Shown here: positions 62,747-64,000 of the stretch, piece after piece
Layout: every line of letters begins with the position of its first letter
Position numbering within the stretch: the stretch's first letter is position 1
NCBI RefSeq assembly: GCF_002208115.1
Contig: NZ_CP020946.1
Coordinates: 186,001 to 250,000, forward strand
Reading direction: 5' to 3'
DNA from: Bdellovibrio bacteriovorus
Lineage (GTDB): Bacteria; Bdellovibrionota; Bdellovibrionia; Bdellovibrionales; Bdellovibrionaceae
DNA: 64,000 bases
Made by a program: the position numbers and the translations under genes
Notes under the pieces: generated by a model
What the model was told of the DNA's origin: nothing
Database searches by the model: none
The model's input: only the letters and a program-made list of their open reading frames with translations

Positions 62747-64000
62747 ATGGTGAAAGTTTCCCGAATCCTGCATGCTGGTTACGTCTTTGAGTGCGAGGGC
62801 ACGCGTGTGGCCTTTGATACGATCTTTGAAAATCCCTTCAGTCGTAATTGCCATGCATTTCCTGCGGTGGAATTTGATAAGGAGCAGATTCGGGATCTGA
62901 AATTTTCCGCCGTTTTTATTTCACACTATCATGACGACCACTGTTCTTTGGACAGCTTGAACCTGCTGGATCGAAGCACGCCGATATACATGTACTGTGT
63001 TTTTGACGAGATCTTTGATTGGATTCGACAACTTGGGTTCACGAACGTGAACTCTTTGGCGCTGAATGTGCCAGTCAAGATCGGGGAATTTGAAATCATC
63101 CCGCGCCGGGCTTTGGATGCGGATGTGGATTCGTTGTTTCAGATCAAGGCCAAAGGTTTAAACATTCTGAATGTCGTGGATTCCTGGATTGACTACGACA
63201 CTTTGGATTTGTTGCGTGCCCAAGGTCCCTGGGACCTGATTATGTGGCCTTTTCAGACCATGCGGGAAATTGAAGTCATCGCCCCCAGAAGTGCGGCCCC
63301 GTCCGATGGTTTGATCCCAAAAGAATGGGCCGAACAGCTTAAGGCACTTAATCCCCGTTTTGTGATCCCAAGCTCTTGTCAGTTTTCGATGGAAAGCTGG
63401 TCTTGGTATAATCATGCCTTTTTCCCTGTGTCCTATGCCGGATTTCAAAAGCAGCTAAAGGACCTTTTGCCACAAGCGCAGGTGGTCCGCTTGAATCCGT
63501 CCTGCAGTGTAATACTGAATGGGGAAGGTGTGAGCCCGGCCGCGGCGCTGCCTTGGATTAAACCAGTGGGACCGCAGGATGTTGACTATGACTATCAGCC
63601 GAAACTGGTTCCGCCTAAAACCGCAGAAATCGCCAAGCGCTTTCCGGCTCTGACGGCGGAACAATTCCGCCGTGTGATTGAATACTGCCAGTCAGACCTT
63701 TTGGAAAAGTACCGTTCAATGGGTCCCCCGGAAGATGTCTATTTCGAAAATCCTCGTCTGTGGCGACTTTCCGTTTTTGATCACCAAGGTCAGGGTCAGG
63801 AATTCTTGTATCAGGTCCACGGGGCCGAGATCGAAACGCGGACCGCTGCCACCGAAGACATTGGCTGGACGACGGAAGTGTCTCTTTACAAGCTGCATGC
63901 GGCCTTGCAGGCAGGCGAGACCCTGACATCCATGTACATGCGGATTAACGATTATGATTTTGCACCCGAACTAAGTTCCGCTGTGGCTGAAGTGGACGTC
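62747..64000 (+). CDS. Metallo-beta-lactamase-fold protein (cut by window edge)
   Basis: An open frame from ATG 62747 to the window end, at least 418 residues, with no stop. The motif ISHYHDDHCS near residue 65 is the metal-binding H-x-H-x-D-H of the MBL fold. The frame continues beyond the MBL domain into a region with no motif I can name (from about residue 270), so the protein is larger than a minimal hydrolase. No signal peptide. Promoter and ribosome site are weak. Confidence 0.8.
   Translation, partial: MVKVSRILHAGYVFECEGTRVAFDTIFENPFSRNCHAFPAVEFDKEQIRDLKFSAVFISHYHDDHCSLDSLNLLDRSTPIYMYCVFDEIFDWIRQLGFTNVNSLALNVPVKIGEFEIIPRRALDADVDSLFQIKAKGLNILNVVDSWIDYDTLDLLRAQGPWDLIMWPFQTMREIEVIAPRSAAPSDGLIPKEWAEQLKALNPRFVIPSSCQFSMESWSWYNHAFFPVSYAGFQKQLKDLLPQAQVVRLNPSCSVILNGEGVSPAAALPWIKPVGPQDVDYDYQPKLVPPKTAEIAKRFPALTAEQFRRVIEYCQSDLLEKYRSMGPPEDVYFENPRLWRLSVFDHQGQGQEFLYQVHGAEIETRTAATEDIGWTTEVSLYKLHAALQAGETLTSMYMRINDYDFAPELSSAVAEVDV

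Noticed and set aside
1-64000. CRISPR arrays, prophage genes, transposases
   Set aside because: No spaced direct repeats of CRISPR type, no phage structural genes and no IS transposase were seen anywhere.

Overview
The window is chromosomal DNA from a member of the Bdellovibrionota, very close to Bdellovibrio bacteriovorus. Four things point there: the recR gene is followed by an MglA-type Ras-like GTPase; there is a TIGR02147/DUF4423 protein, a family known mainly from Bdellovibrio and Fibrobacter; the tmRNA encodes a tag ending GNDYALAA; and there is a high density of secreted proteins, lipoproteins and peptidases. Genes are tightly packed, often with 1-4 nt stop/start overlaps, and many gene ends carry clear intrinsic terminators.

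Layout. 1-9.9 kb is a proteolysis block: a secreted protein (cut by the window edge), PepA, ClpP-ClpX, a periplasmic solute-binding-like protein convergent with a histidine kinase/response regulator pair, and Lon. 9.9-18.3 kb holds exported proteins (a papain-like protein, a proline-rich lipoprotein with an FGE-like domain, an L,D-transpeptidase, an HExxH protease), a frameshifted TPR/winged-helix regulator, tRNA-Val and a PilZ-like protein. 18.4-23.5 kb is a minus-strand housekeeping run: SRP RNA, dnaX, ybaB, recR, mglA, nadA and a phosphopantetheinyl transferase. A GC-rich non-coding stretch with a 28-bp perfect inverted repeat follows. 24-31 kb is a run of exported proteins, ending in a two-gene operon of a collagen-like lipoprotein and a 906-residue lipoprotein. 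31-45 kb contains icd, a TetR-controlled DoxX/quinone-reductase pair, a LysR regulator, a secreted esterase, a very basic histone-H1-like protein, SrkA-like kinase, YgjP-like protease, PAP2 phosphatase and cell-envelope proteins.

At 45.3 kb lies ssrA (tmRNA). Immediately downstream is a compact AT-rich insertion carrying a Hachiman-type anti-phage module: hamA (DUF1837 nuclease) and hamB (helicase). The hamB reading frame is broken by what looks like one extra A. From 49.2 kb on, ordinary gene content resumes: a DUF938 methyltransferase, EamA transporter, pirin/HxlR pair, JmjC-type ribosomal oxygenase, RadD helicase, PAS protein, DJ-1/PfpI protein, FBP zinc-finger protein, a TetR-controlled SRPBCC/VOC/AHSA1 operon, exonuclease III, a YecM-DUF4269 fusion, an ArsR/AHSA1 pair, and a metallo-beta-lactamase-fold protein running off the end.

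The points most worth attention are the ssrA-linked Hachiman island with its broken hamB; the GATC-duplication frameshift separating a TPR module from its winged helix; a 31-bp sequence found twice between a stop codon and its terminator; the large palindrome beside the SRP RNA; and the collagen-like/906-residue lipoprotein operon.
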